The translations under genes were made by a program, and so were the position numbers. The notes under the pieces are model-generated. The model did no database searches, was not told where the DNA came from, and saw only the letters and a program-made list of their open reading frames with translations. From Chromatiaceae bacterium (GTDB taxonomy: Bacteria > Pseudomonadota > Gammaproteobacteria > Chromatiales > Chromatiaceae): a stretch of DNA of 64,000 nt. Shown here piece after piece: positions 50,613 through 59,605 of the stretch (within the stretch, counting starts at the first letter, position 1; the number at the start of each line of letters is the position of its first letter). The stretch lies in assembly GCA_027078745.1 (NCBI GenBank), contig JALWWO010000009.1, positions 1 to 64,000 of the forward strand, in the 5' to 3' direction.

Positions 50613-52055
50613 CTAGGCCATCTCCAATGTCCAGGCGAGATCCTCCAACAACGAATCTAGGATCGGGCTATCTTCCTTGCCGAGAACGCGCACTCGAGCG
50701 CTCGTAAAATAGTGCATCAGTGTGCTGAACGTCCATACCTGCTTGTTTCTAGCGGCTCCATCAGCGAACACCAGGGTTTCCCCCTCGGCATAGCCTAGGA
50801 ACTTTCTCCGGTACCAGTTGCCCCGCGCATAGAACTCTAACCAAATCCCAGGTGTTAATCCGAAGTCTTCGCAAGGAAAATCCAGTCGCTTTAAAGCGAG
50901 CGGAGAGGGTTCCCCCATCACGCTCTCACCCGCTTCTCGAATGGAGAACTGAGGCTGAGCCTGCAGGGCATGGAGATGGGCTGCTTGCAGTTCCCGGAAC
51001 CGGGCGGATACCCAGCGGCTTTCCAGGGGGAGGGCTTGTAATCCTTGCCGAAGATCCCGCAGCAATTCAGGAATAGCCTGCACCAGCGCATGTCTTTCCG
51101 CTGCATCGGATTTCGGTTGAATGCTCCAGAGCAAACGATCGAGAACTGCCACCGCCTGGCGCCAGGGTTCACCGGAAGGCCCGCCCGAACGATAAGCGGC
51201 GCGCAACACTTGCTTCCATCCCATCTGGATCAAGAGTGCAATGCCTTCTGGTAGGGAAGAACAGCCCGCCAAGCGGGTTCGCAGGAGCTGTGCGACGGCG
51301 TGCTGGGCTTCCCGCTGCGCGTCCTGCGCGTGGATCTTCTGGTGCATCTGATCTTCCCATTGCACCAGGGTTTGCCGATAGTCGGCCAGCCATCGGAGGA
51401 AAGTTTGATCCAAGTGCTCGTAAAAGACCAGATCCCGTCGATTTGCCTGCAACACGGTTTGAACCGCCTTTTCGATGGCATCGGCTAGGGGAGAGCGCGC
51501 TTGGAAATCGGCCATCGGTTCCCCAAAGGTGCTGGTCACCAGGTGGTCGAACAGTTTCTTGGCGGGATGGTCGTGCGCGTCGAAGAAGGCCTTGTCTACC
51601 AGGGCGAGCCGGACCAGGGGAATCTGTAAGCGACCCAGCGCATCTTGGATCGGAGCACTCAGCATATAACGTTGCCAGAGCTGGTCGAAGACCAATAACA
51701 CTAGATCCAACGTATCCTGATCCTCGGGCAGCAGAGAAGTCTGCAGTCCCTTTCGCTGCCGAAGCTCCTGGCGCAGGCGAATGCGCAACAATCCCCCTTG
51801 GGAACGGCCGCTCGCCTGGGTGGCGAGTTCTTTTTCCAGGGTCGCTAAGAGCTTGCACAATTCCGACGTGGGCAGATTGCCAGTCTGCTTCCGCCAGCGA
51901 CGCCGTGCCAAATTGGTCCGTAGACTGTTGAAGGATCGGTCGGGAGAGATGAAGGGCTTGCCCTGCAGGGATCGGCAGGAAGCCGGCGATGGAGGGGACT
52001 GCACTGCAGCGGCTTCCTCCGCCGGAGGAAAGGGAATCTCTGGCACCTTGGGCAT
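50613..52055 (-). CDS. DUF1631 family protein
   Basis: 480-aa mostly helical, soluble protein. Recognised from LRIPLVRLALVDKAFF-type text (LQIPLVRLALVDKAFFDAHDHPAKKL), LVTSTFG and a C-terminal WLEFYARGNWYRRKFLGYA region resembling a PilZ-like beta end. DUF1631 proteins are usually 700 or more residues, so this is a short form. ATG 52055 (MPKVPEIPFPPAEEA) chosen because the upstream frame overlaps the next gene. Function not established; related proteins have been tied to c-di-GMP binding, which would fit the signalling genes downstream. Confidence 0.75.
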   Translation of the reverse strand: MPKVPEIPFPPAEEAAAVQSPPSPASCRSLQGKPFISPDRSFNSLRTNLARRRWRKQTGNLPTSELCKLLATLEKELATQASGRSQGGLLRIRLRQELRQRKGLQTSLLPEDQDTLDLVLLVFDQLWQRYMLSAPIQDALGRLQIPLVRLALVDKAFFDAHDHPAKKLFDHLVTSTFGEPMADFQARSPLADAIEKAVQTVLQANRRDLVFYEHLDQTFLRWLADYRQTLVQWEDQMHQKIHAQDAQREAQHAVAQLLRTRLAGCSSLPEGIALLIQMGWKQVLRAAYRSGGPSGEPWRQAVAVLDRLLWSIQPKSDAAERHALVQAIPELLRDLRQGLQALPLESRWVSARFRELQAAHLHALQAQPQFSIREAGESVMGEPSPLALKRLDFPCEDFGLTPGIWLEFYARGNWYRRKFLGYAEGETLVFADGAARNKQVWTFSTLMHYFTSARVRVLGKEDSPILDSLLEDLAWTLEMA

Positions 52056-52072
52056 TCTGGATATCAGGAAGC

Positions 52073-52099
52073 GGGCTTCTGGTCCTGCACCAGAAGCCC
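52073..52099 (-). repeat. Perfect 11-bp inverted repeat between two genes
   Basis: GGGCTTCTGGT (52073-52083) and ACCAGAAGCCC (52089-52099) with a 5-base loop. On the minus (gene) strand no T run follows, so it is not a standard terminator; it lies 8 bp after the small secreted protein stop and 17 bp before the DUF1631 start. Confidence 0.7.
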
Positions 52100-52107
52100 T
52101 GCCGGTT

Positions 52108-52413
52108 TTACTTTTCTTTGGATGGCTTGGTACCGCCCTTGGTACTGGAAGCCCGCGTGCTCGAAGCACTTGCAGATTTTTTCGCACTGCTCTTGCTCTT
52201 CTTCCCACCCTTGGTGCGGCAGTATCCCGAAACCTTGACCCCATCCTTGCGGGTATAGGCGTTCACCCAGACGCAGTTTTCCTTTCGTTTGCAGTCATTC
52301 TGCTCTAAACCCTTGCAGCTGGAAGCGGCCCATAAGCTAGGAGATAGTCCCAATAAGGCGGTGCTCAGGAACAGGGCGGGAAGCGTTGACAGCAGTTTCT
52401 TTTTCGTCAGCAT
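52108..52413 (-). CDS. Small secreted cysteine-containing protein with basic tail
   Basis: 101 aa with signal peptide (about 1-29, ending SLWAA). The mature part begins SSCKGLEQNDCKRKENCVWV and continues YTRKDGVKVSGYCR, with four cysteines suggesting two disulfides. The last 35 residues are Lys/Ser/Thr repeats (GGKKSKSSAKKSAS). I recall this CKGL..C..C.WV..YC pattern in proteobacterial hypothetical proteins. The lysine tail could bind nucleic acid or anionic envelope polymers; inference only. Confidence 0.8.
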   Translation of the reverse strand: MLTKKKLLSTLPALFLSTALLGLSPSLWAASSCKGLEQNDCKRKENCVWVNAYTRKDGVKVSGYCRTKGGKKSKSSAKKSASASSTRASSTKGGTKPSKEK

Positions 52414-52565
52414 CGTGCGTTCTCCAGAACGAGGTTCAGGCCCAGATAGATCGGACTTTATCCTACCGGAGATAGCGACTGAAAACTAGGAAAGGGAAAA
52501 AAGAAGCGCCTCAGGTTTCTGCTATCCTTCCTAAATCGTTGAAAAAGACCGTGAAGGAGAGAGAC

Positions 52566-53681
52566 ATGGAATTATTCGGGGCTCTGGTCATTATCTGCAT
52601 CGCGTCCATCGTCATCATGTATGCCTGCGATAGTTTCGACGATGCAGCCAGCTATCTGGGGCGGAACATGGCACCTGGCGTGCGGGGAGCTACGATCAAT
52701 GCCATCGGCAGCAGTATGCCGGAGCTGTTCACCGCCCTGTTCCTGCTCTTTCTCTTCCAAGATCGGGATGGATTCGCCGCCGGCGTGGCCACCACGGCGG
52801 GTTCTGCCATCTTCAATTCCGTGCTCATCCCCGCCCTCTGCATTCTTGCCGTCCGCTATCGGGGCGTGCTGCGGGCGGGCGACGCCGTCCGGCAGAAGAT
52901 CTTGTCCATCCAGGTTACTAAGAAATCCATCCTGCGGGATGGGTTCTTCTTGCTCATGGCGGAAGCGGCCCTCATCTGGTTCCTGGGCTATCACATCATG
53001 ACCTGGTGGATGGGCGCCGTGCTGCTCGCCATCTACGGCCTGTACTTTCTCTTTCTCGCCCGAGGATTCGGGGCGGATGCCGATGAGGAATCGCAGGAGG
53101 CTTCCCAAGAAGCCGAGGATGAAGAAGGCGCGCCGCCCGCGAAGTGGAAAGCGCTGCTCACCCTGGATTTCAATCAATTCTTCTTCGGGGGACGCGCTTA
53201 TAGCACGGGTTCCGCCTGGATCGTCCTGAGCGCAGCCACCACGGTCATCGGCATCGCCTGCTGGCAGCTCGCCGATGCGGTCATGGTGAGCGCGGAAGCT
53301 TTAGGCGTGCCTGCCTACTTCACTGCCTTAGTCTTCGCCGCTGCGGCTACCTCAGTGCCGGATACAGTGCTATCGGTGAAGGATGCCCTGCGCGGAGAAT
53401 ACGACGATGCGATTTCCAATGCGGTGGGCAGCAATACCTTCGATATCACCGTGGGTTTAGGCCTGCCCCTCTTTCTCTACGCCTTGATCTTTGGCAACGT
53501 GGAAGTGATGTCCGCCGATCAAACGCAAGCCCTGCGCATTGTGTTGTTCCTAGTCACCTGCTTGGTGCTGGGTACTTTCCTGTTGAGCAAGAAGGTGACC
53601 GCCGCCACAGCTTATTTCTTGCTGGCGATCTATCTCGGGTGGATCGTTTTCATCGTCTACGACGTTTCCACCGTGCTATGA
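52566..53681 (+). CDS. Cation (Na+/Ca2+-type) exchanger family membrane protein
   Basis: 371 aa, about ten helices in two inverted halves, each with an alpha repeat: GATINAIGSSMPELFTALF and AATSVPDTVLSVKDALRG followed by NAVGSNTFDITVGLG. A central acidic loop (about 170-195, ADEESQEASQEAEDEEGA) separates the halves. Start ATG 52566 with AGGAGA upstream; an earlier ATG at 52539 lacks this. Belongs to the CaCA superfamily; ion not determined. Confidence 0.88.
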   Translation: MELFGALVIICIASIVIMYACDSFDDAASYLGRNMAPGVRGATINAIGSSMPELFTALFLLFLFQDRDGFAAGVATTAGSAIFNSVLIPALCILAVRYRGVLRAGDAVRQKILSIQVTKKSILRDGFFLLMAEAALIWFLGYHIMTWWMGAVLLAIYGLYFLFLARGFGADADEESQEASQEAEDEEGAPPAKWKALLTLDFNQFFFGGRAYSTGSAWIVLSAATTVIGIACWQLADAVMVSAEALGVPAYFTALVFAAAATSVPDTVLSVKDALRGEYDDAISNAVGSNTFDITVGLGLPLFLYALIFGNVEVMSADQTQALRIVLFLVTCLVLGTFLLSKKVTAATAYFLLAIYLGWIVFIVYDVSTVL

Positions 53682-54355
53682 GCCTGTTCATCGTGGCCGA
53701 TTTCGATGAAACTCTCATCGATCAGAACAGCCTCTTTCCCGTCTATCGCCGACTCAGCCGGAAACCCTTACTCTATCACCTGTTACCCAGCCTGTTGCGA
53801 GGCCATTGGATGAAGCGCGGCTTACGAGCTGCCATGAAGCGGGAGATCTACCGAACCATGCTGCGAGGTTTGCCCGCTGCGGAACTGGAAGCGATCGGTT
53901 ATCAGATCGCCCCGAAGCTGAGCTTCAAGCAGGCGGTGCTCGACCGGATCCGGCAGTACGGGGGCCAAGATCTGGTCATCGCCTCGGCGGCCTTGACCCC
54001 TGTGGTCGAAGGGGTGCTACAGGCGAAGCAACTGCCCTATGCTCGTGTCATTGCCACCCAAGCCGAGATCCGAAACGGCGTCTGCACGGGAAGGCTATTA
54101 GGGGGGGAATGCTTTGGTCCCATCAAAGCCCAGCGGGTGCAGCAGGTGCGCCATCGATATTATCCTGAAGCCCGCATGATCGCTTTCGGCAACTGGCCGG
54201 ACGATCGGGCCATGCTGCGCCATGCGGATGAAGCCTATATCGTCTCCGGTCACCGCATCCGCCCCTACAGGGAGGAGGAAAGCGCCTGGAGAAAGGCGTC
54301 GTTCTCCTCCGGTCTGCCCACAGTCACCCGCAAGCATCCCTCTAACAGGGGATGA
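53678..54355 (+). CDS. HAD-superfamily phosphatase, phosphoserine phosphatase-like
   Basis: 225 aa with motif I ADFDETLIDQN, motif II IASAAL and motif III/IV GNWPDDRAML. Helical cap as in the HAD-IB family. ATGA overlap with the exchanger. The last 30 residues extend into DNA that encodes the C-terminus of hisC on the opposite strand (91-bp convergent overlap) and look unconserved. Substrate unknown. Confidence 0.82.
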   Translation: MSLFIVADFDETLIDQNSLFPVYRRLSRKPLLYHLLPSLLRGHWMKRGLRAAMKREIYRTMLRGLPAAELEAIGYQIAPKLSFKQAVLDRIRQYGGQDLVIASAALTPVVEGVLQAKQLPYARVIATQAEIRNGVCTGRLLGGECFGPIKAQRVQQVRHRYYPEARMIAFGNWPDDRAMLRHADEAYIVSGHRIRPYREEESAWRKASFSSGLPTVTRKHPSNRG

Positions 54356-55341
54356 GCGCCATCCAGGTTCTTCACAAGGATACCTTTGGTTTTGAGGGAC
54401 GCGAACAGGCGGGGGACGGGCTGGGTCTGCACCCGCAGCAAGATAAAATTTGCCTCGCTGGGATAGGGCTGAATGCCCTGCATCTGGGCGAGCGCGGTGA
54501 ACAGCCGTTCCCGTTCCTGTCGGATGCGCTGGGTTTGCTCAGCGAAGACTGCCCGATGCTTCAGGGCAAAGGCAGCGCTCACCTGGGTGAGCACATTGAT
54601 GTTGTAGGGCAGGCGGGTTTTGTGCAGCTCCGCCAGCCAATCCGGCGGACCTGCTAGAAAGCCCAGGCGCAAGCCAGCTAATCCCATCTTGGAAAGCGTG
54701 CCCATGACCAACAGATTGGGCCAATCTCCCAGGCGGGGCAGAAAGCTCTGATCCGTGAAGGGCCGGTAGGCCTCATCCAACACGACCAAGCCGGGGGCCG
54801 CCTCGATGAGCCTTTCCAGGGCGGCGGATTCGAAGAGATTGCCGGTGGGATTGTTGGGATAGGCGAGGAAGAGCAGGGCGGGGCGGTGTTCAACCAAAGC
54901 CTGATGCAAAGCAGCTTTATCCAGGGAGAAATCCGCCGCTTTCAGCGGAATGCCCAGATAGTCCAGCCCAGCCCATCGGCTGATGAGGCGGTACATGACA
55001 AACCCCGGGTCCACGGAAAGCACGGTCCGCCCGGGACGGGCTACCAGCAGGGCTAGCATCTGAATGAGTTCGTCGGAGCCATTGCCCAGGATCAGGCCCA
55101 TTTCTTCGGGAAGCTCCAAGGCTTCCCGCAGAATCTCCCGCAAGGCGTTCGCCTGGGGATCGGGATAGCGGTTCACGTCCACCCGAGAGAGCACTTGCAC
55201 CCATTCCCGCCGCAGGGACTCGGGCCAGGTATAGGGATTTTCCATGGCATCCAGCTTGATGAACCCCCGCGCCTCGGGCACGAAATAGGCTTTCAGGCGA
55301 CGGATTTCCGGACGAACCAAACTATCGATTAAGGTATTCAT
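54265..55341 (-). CDS. hisC: Histidinol-phosphate aminotransferase
   Basis: PLP fold type I aminotransferase, 358 aa: LDAMENPYTWPESLR, LGNGSDELIQML, YPNNPTGN, LDEAYRPF and a PLP-lysine in LSKMGLAGLRLGFLAG. Histidine synthesis (possibly also other amino acids). Isolated from other his genes. Confidence 0.94.
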   Translation of the reverse strand: MNTLIDSLVRPEIRRLKAYFVPEARGFIKLDAMENPYTWPESLRREWVQVLSRVDVNRYPDPQANALREILREALELPEEMGLILGNGSDELIQMLALLVARPGRTVLSVDPGFVMYRLISRWAGLDYLGIPLKAADFSLDKAALHQALVEHRPALLFLAYPNNPTGNLFESAALERLIEAAPGLVVLDEAYRPFTDQSFLPRLGDWPNLLVMGTLSKMGLAGLRLGFLAGPPDWLAELHKTRLPYNINVLTQVSAAFALKHRAVFAEQTQRIRQERERLFTALAQMQGIQPYPSEANFILLRVQTQPVPRLFASLKTKGILVKNLDGAHPLLEGCLRVTVGRPEENDAFLQALSSSL

Positions 55342-55448
55342 TGTGCATGGTTAGCAATCGTGGGAAACGGGCGCGAGCATACTGGAAAACCGGTAGGTCT
55401 TCCTAGATGCCCCGATGCTGTGGGCACGATTGAAGCGAGGGAAAAAAG

Positions 55449-56435
55449 ATGGAAATCGGAATGATCGGCTTAGGCCGCATGGGTGCGAACATGGCGACGC
55501 GCCTGCTGCGGGCAGGTCATCGCTGTGTGGTCTATGATCCCAACCCCCAAGCGGCGCAAGCCTTGTCGGAAACGGGTGCGACCGCCGCGGCAGATCTTGC
55601 AGAACTCTGCGATCAACTGGCGCGACCCCGTGCCCTGTGGCTCATGGTGCCGGCGGCGGTGGTGGGTTCCCTGATCGACCAACTTTTGCCCCATTTGGAC
55701 CCGGAAGACGTGCTCATCGACGGGGGTAACTCCCACTATCAGGACGCCATCCGCCGAGCCGAGCGACTCGCCCAACAGCAGATCCATTTCCTCGACTGCG
55801 GTACCAGCGGAGGCGTTTGGGGCTTGGAACGAGGCTATTGCCTCATGATCGGCGGGGAGGAACCAGTGGTGAAGCGGTTGGAACCCATTTTCCAGAGCCT
55901 GGCCCCCGGTGCAGATCCTGCGAGCACGCCGGCGGAGCAAGGTTATCTGCACTGCGGGCCCAGCGGGGCCGGTCATTTTGTCAAAATGATCCACAACGGG
56001 ATCGAATACGCCCTCATGGCCGCCTATGCAGAAGGGTTCAATCTCCTCAAACGTGCGAGCATCGGCCGAGAAGAGCAGGTCGCCGATGCAGAGACCGCCC
56101 CCCTGGGCCATCCGGAATACTATCGCTATCAGTTGGATCTGCCTCAGATCGCGGAACTCTGGCGGCACGGCAGCGTGATTTCTTCCTGGCTCCTGGATCT
56201 CACAGCGGCAGCGCTCCGAGCAGATCCCCAGTTAGAAGGATTCAGCGGCCGCGTGTCCGACTCCGGGGAAGGCCGTTGGACCTGTATGGCTGCCATCGAG
56301 ACCGGCACCCCTGCCCCCCTGCTCACCACGGCCCTCTACGAGCGCTTCGCCTCTCGGGGAGAAGCCAGCTTTGCTAATCAACTGCTCTCCGCCATGCGCT
56401 ATCAGTTCGGCGGTCATCGGGAGAAAGATCAATGA
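55449..56435 (+). CDS. gnd: 6-phosphogluconate dehydrogenase, short NAD-type
   Basis: 328-aa short form of decarboxylating 6PGDH, usually NAD+ dependent. GLGRMGANMATRLLRAGH (NAD fold), DGGNSHYQDAIRRAE, CGTSGGVWGLERGYCLMIGG, CGPSGAGHFVKMIHNGIEYA (catalytic Lys). First of four overlapping genes with znuACB. Confidence 0.93.
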   Translation: MEIGMIGLGRMGANMATRLLRAGHRCVVYDPNPQAAQALSETGATAAADLAELCDQLARPRALWLMVPAAVVGSLIDQLLPHLDPEDVLIDGGNSHYQDAIRRAERLAQQQIHFLDCGTSGGVWGLERGYCLMIGGEEPVVKRLEPIFQSLAPGADPASTPAEQGYLHCGPSGAGHFVKMIHNGIEYALMAAYAEGFNLLKRASIGREEQVADAETAPLGHPEYYRYQLDLPQIAELWRHGSVISSWLLDLTAAALRADPQLEGFSGRVSDSGEGRWTCMAAIETGTPAPLLTTALYERFASRGEASFANQLLSAMRYQFGGHREKDQ

Positions 56436-57250
56436 AACAGTGGTTTCTGCTCCTCAGCCTGCTGTTTCCCGGCTTGCTGTTCGCCAAGCCCCTGTCCCTG
56501 ATGCTGAGCGTGCCCCCCTTGCAGACCCTGGCCCAGCAGCTCGGGGGAGATTGGGTGCAGGTACAATCCTTGGTCCGCCCCGGGGAAAACCCCCATAGCT
56601 ATGAACCGACCCCCAAGCAGATCGCAGCCCTCGCCCGAGCGGATCTCTATCTCTATCTGGGCATTCCCTTTGAACAGGCTTGGATCCAGCGCATCCGAGC
56701 CGCCCATCCCCATCTGCGGGTGCTGGATCTGCCCAGCCTGCTCCAAGGGCGGCTTCATCGGGCCTTCGATCCCCATATCTGGACAGACCCCCAGCTGACC
56801 AAGCAGATGCTCCAAGCCCTGCGGGACACCCTGATTTCGTTGGATCCGCAACATCGAGGGGAGTATGAAGCGGGCTATCGAAGGCTGGCCCAAGCGCTGG
56901 ATCAATTAGATCAGGAGATTCAGGCCCAGCTACAAGACCGCTCGCCCCGGGCCTTTCTGGTCTTTCATCCCGCCTGGGGCTATTTCGCCCAGCGCTACGG
57001 CCTGACCCAGCTGGCCATCGAGCGGGAAGGCAAGGAACCCGGGCCGCGGGCCCTGGCTGATCTCATCGATCAGGCGCGGCGGCTCGGACTGCGGGCAGTC
57101 TTCGTGCAACCCCAGTTCAACCCCAAGGCAGCAGCACAGATCGCCCGTGCGATCGGGGGGCGGGTCGTCCCTCTGGATCCCTTGGCACCCGATTACTTCG
57201 AGAACCTGCGGCGGGTGGCCCGGGCCATCGCTCAGTCGGCGAACCCATGA
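56432..57250 (+). CDS. znuA: Zn/Mn ABC transporter substrate-binding protein
   Basis: 272-aa periplasmic cluster A-I metal receptor. Signal peptide 1-18 (LLLSLLFPGLLFA). Metal ligands: His in GENPHSYEPTP, His in DPHIWTDP, His in FHPAWGYFAQRYG and a late Asp (APDYFEN). It lacks the His/Asp-rich loop typical of ZnuA, so metal could be Zn or Mn. ATGA overlaps on both sides. Confidence 0.88.
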   Translation: MKQWFLLLSLLFPGLLFAKPLSLMLSVPPLQTLAQQLGGDWVQVQSLVRPGENPHSYEPTPKQIAALARADLYLYLGIPFEQAWIQRIRAAHPHLRVLDLPSLLQGRLHRAFDPHIWTDPQLTKQMLQALRDTLISLDPQHRGEYEAGYRRLAQALDQLDQEIQAQLQDRSPRAFLVFHPAWGYFAQRYGLTQLAIEREGKEPGPRALADLIDQARRLGLRAVFVQPQFNPKAAAQIARAIGGRVVPLDPLAPDYFENLRRVARAIAQSANP

Positions 57251-57999
57251 AAGCGCAGCCCCTCATTCGGATTCAGAACCTCTATTTCGCCTATGATCGG
57301 GTTCCCGTGCTGGAAGCGGTGAACCTGAGCGTGACAAAAGGGGAATTTTTGGGCATCGTGGGTCCCAATGCCGGCGGCAAGAGCACCTTGCTTAAGCTCA
57401 TCCTGGGCTTGCTGCAACCCCAGTCCGGCCGCATTTTGGTCTTCGGCCAGTCCCCGCGGGCCGTCCGCTGGCGCATCGGCTATGTGCCCCAGTATCCGGG
57501 CTTTCCTCGGGATTTTCCCATCAGCGTGGAACAGTTGGTCTTGCAAGGTCGGTTGGGCAGTCTGGGGCGATGGTGGGCCAGCCTGCGGCCCGGGGGCTAT
57601 TCCGCATCGGATCATCAGGCAGCCCGCCAGGCCCTGGAAGAGGTGGAGGCCTGGGACTTAGCCTCCCGCACCATCGATCAGCTCTCCGGCGGGCAGCTCC
57701 AACGAGTGCTCTTGGCTCGGGCCTTGGTCAGCGAACCCGAGCTGCTGATCCTGGATGAGCCCACCGCCAACCTCGATCTGCGCTTGGAAAGCGACATCTT
57801 CGACCGCCTGAAGCAGCTCAACGAACGGTTGACCATTCTGGTCGTTTCCCACGATATCGCCTTTATCTCGGGCTATGTGAGCCGCGTCGCCTGCATCAAC
57901 CGCACCCTGATTTGCCATCGCACCGAAGCCTTGGACGGGCGGACGATTCAAGCCCTGTACGGCGCGCCGGTGCGCCAGGTGGTCCATCGGCATGGATGA
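57247..57999 (+). CDS. znuC: Zn/Mn ABC transporter ATP-binding protein
   Basis: 250-aa ABC ATPase: Walker A GPNAGGKSTLLK, signature LSGGQLQRVLLARAL, Walker B LLILDEPTANLD and switch His VSHDIAF. Overlaps the permease gene by 8 bp. Confidence 0.95.
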   Translation: MKAQPLIRIQNLYFAYDRVPVLEAVNLSVTKGEFLGIVGPNAGGKSTLLKLILGLLQPQSGRILVFGQSPRAVRWRIGYVPQYPGFPRDFPISVEQLVLQGRLGSLGRWWASLRPGGYSASDHQAARQALEEVEAWDLASRTIDQLSGGQLQRVLLARALVSEPELLILDEPTANLDLRLESDIFDRLKQLNERLTILVVSHDIAFISGYVSRVACINRTLICHRTEALDGRTIQALYGAPVRQVVHRHG

Positions 58000-58819
58000 A
58001 TTCTTTTCCGCCCTGATGCAATATAATTTCCTGCAATCGGCGCTCCTCGCCGGATTGCTGGCGAGCATCGGTTGCGGGCTCATGGGGGTCTATGTGGTGG
58101 TGAAGCGCATCGCCTTTCTTGCCGGTGGGATCGCCCATTGTGTGCTGGGCGGCATGGGGGCCGCCCTGTATTTCGGTTTCGATCCTTGGCTCGGTGCCCT
58201 GCTGGCCGCTGTCGTCGCCGCCCTGCTCCTGGGCTGGGTGCGGATGCGCTGGCGCGTCCAGGAAGATCTGCTCATCAGCGCCCTTTGGTCTATGGGCATG
58301 GCGCTGGGCATCCTGTTCATCCTGAAGACCCCCGGTTATCAAGCCGATCTGATGAGCTATCTCTTCGGTAACATCCTTCTGGTATCCCAGGAAAACCTCT
58401 GGTTCATGGCGGCCCTGGATGCGCTGCTGATCCTGACCATCATTGCCTATCATCGCCAGTTCCTCGCCGTGGTCTTCGATGAAGAATTCGCTCGGTTGCG
58501 GGGGCTGCCCGTGCAATTCTTTTATCTGCTGCTCTTGGTGCTCATCGCCTTGACCGTGGTGTTGCTCATTCAGGTGGTGGGCTTGATCCTGGTCCTCGCC
58601 CTGCTGACCCTGCCTGCCGCCACCGCCGGCCATTATGTGCGCTCCCTGGGTGCCATGATGGCATTGGCCGTAGGCATCGGCGCGTTGGTGACCGTACTGG
58701 GACTGGCGTTTTCCTATGGTCCTGACCTGCCAGCGGGCCCTACTATCATCCTGTTCGCCGGCGCCCTCTACCTCGCTTCCGCAGTGCGCCTGGGGCTTCA
58801 GCATCTGAGGCGATCTTAG
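57992..58819 (+). CDS. znuB: Zn/Mn ABC transporter permease
   Basis: 275-aa ABC-3 family permease, eight to nine helices (e.g. LLLVLIALTVVLLIQVVGLI). Blocks: SIGCGLMGVYVVVKRIAFLAGG and TLPAATAGHYVRSLG. Completes the importer. Confidence 0.93.
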   Translation: MDEFFSALMQYNFLQSALLAGLLASIGCGLMGVYVVVKRIAFLAGGIAHCVLGGMGAALYFGFDPWLGALLAAVVAALLLGWVRMRWRVQEDLLISALWSMGMALGILFILKTPGYQADLMSYLFGNILLVSQENLWFMAALDALLILTIIAYHRQFLAVVFDEEFARLRGLPVQFFYLLLLVLIALTVVLLIQVVGLILVLALLTLPAATAGHYVRSLGAMMALAVGIGALVTVLGLAFSYGPDLPAGPTIILFAGALYLASAVRLGLQHLRRS

Positions 58820-58866
58820 GTCCCTGCTAGAATGGATAAAAGGGCGTAAGAACGACTGGAGAGCCT

Positions 58867-59601
58867 ATGTTTCAAAAGGATACGAGCAATGCCCTGCCCA
58901 TCACCCGAGAAATCTACTGGGTGGGCTTTTTCGAGGAGAGCACGCATCTGCAATGCAATCCCTATCTGCTGTTGGACGATCGGGAGGTCGTGTTCTTTGA
59001 TCCGGGTTCTATTCCAGATTTTCCCCAGGTCATGCGCAAGGTGATCGACCTCATCAATCCTGCGGAAATCCGCTGGATCGTGGCATCCCATCAGGATCCA
59101 GACGTCTGTGGGAATCTCGCGGTGGTGGAGGATGTGATCGACAATCCAGAACTCCAGGTCGCCGCCCACATCAACACGATCCGTTTGATCCAGCATCTGG
59201 GGATCCAGGCCGCTTTTTATGATGTAGAGGCGCACGGATATGCGCTCCGCTTGCAGAGCGGGCGGGAACTGCAGTTCCTTCACATGCCCTATCTCCATTC
59301 CCCCGGTGCCATCGTTACCTACGATGCCAAGACCAAGAGCCTGTTTTCTGGAGATCTGTTCGGCACCATTTCCAGGAACCGAGACATCCTCTCCACAGAA
59401 GGGTTTCCCGAGTCCATGAACAGCTTTCACCAGGCTTACATGCCCAGCAATCAGATCCTGCGTTATGGGATGGAACAGTTAGAACGCTTGGAAATCCAAC
59501 GGATCTTGCCCCAGCATGGTGCTGTGATCGAAGGGGATCAAGTGGGGGTCGCCATCGAACACCTCAAACAGCTGCCCTGCGGTGTGGATCTCTTGGAGTG
59601 A
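58867..59601 (+). CDS. Oxygen-binding diiron protein, metallo-beta-lactamase fold (ODP-type)
   Basis: 244 aa, related to the diiron half of flavodiiron proteins but without the flavodoxin domain. Metal ligands: SHQDPDVCGN (H-x-D-P-D), HMPYLHSPGA, FSGDLFG and LPQHGAV. Such proteins bind O2 reversibly and are often encoded beside or fused to sensor kinases. The hybrid kinase starts 4 bp after it, so this is likely the sensory input. A TAGAAT at 58828-58833 may be the -10 element. Confidence 0.85.
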   Translation: MFQKDTSNALPITREIYWVGFFEESTHLQCNPYLLLDDREVVFFDPGSIPDFPQVMRKVIDLINPAEIRWIVASHQDPDVCGNLAVVEDVIDNPELQVAAHINTIRLIQHLGIQAAFYDVEAHGYALRLQSGRELQFLHMPYLHSPGAIVTYDAKTKSLFSGDLFGTISRNRDILSTEGFPESMNSFHQAYMPSNQILRYGMEQLERLEIQRILPQHGAVIEGDQVGVAIEHLKQLPCGVDLLE

Positions 59602-59605
59602 ATCC

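Noticed and set aside
52055-52244. N-terminal extension of the DUF1631 gene
   Set aside because: The extension would be Arg/Pro-rich and overlaps the small secreted protein gene in another frame, a typical high-GC artefact.
57896-58804. 302-codon minus-strand open frame rich in Gln and His
   Set aside because: Antisense to znuB; same effect of hydrophobic codons read backwards.
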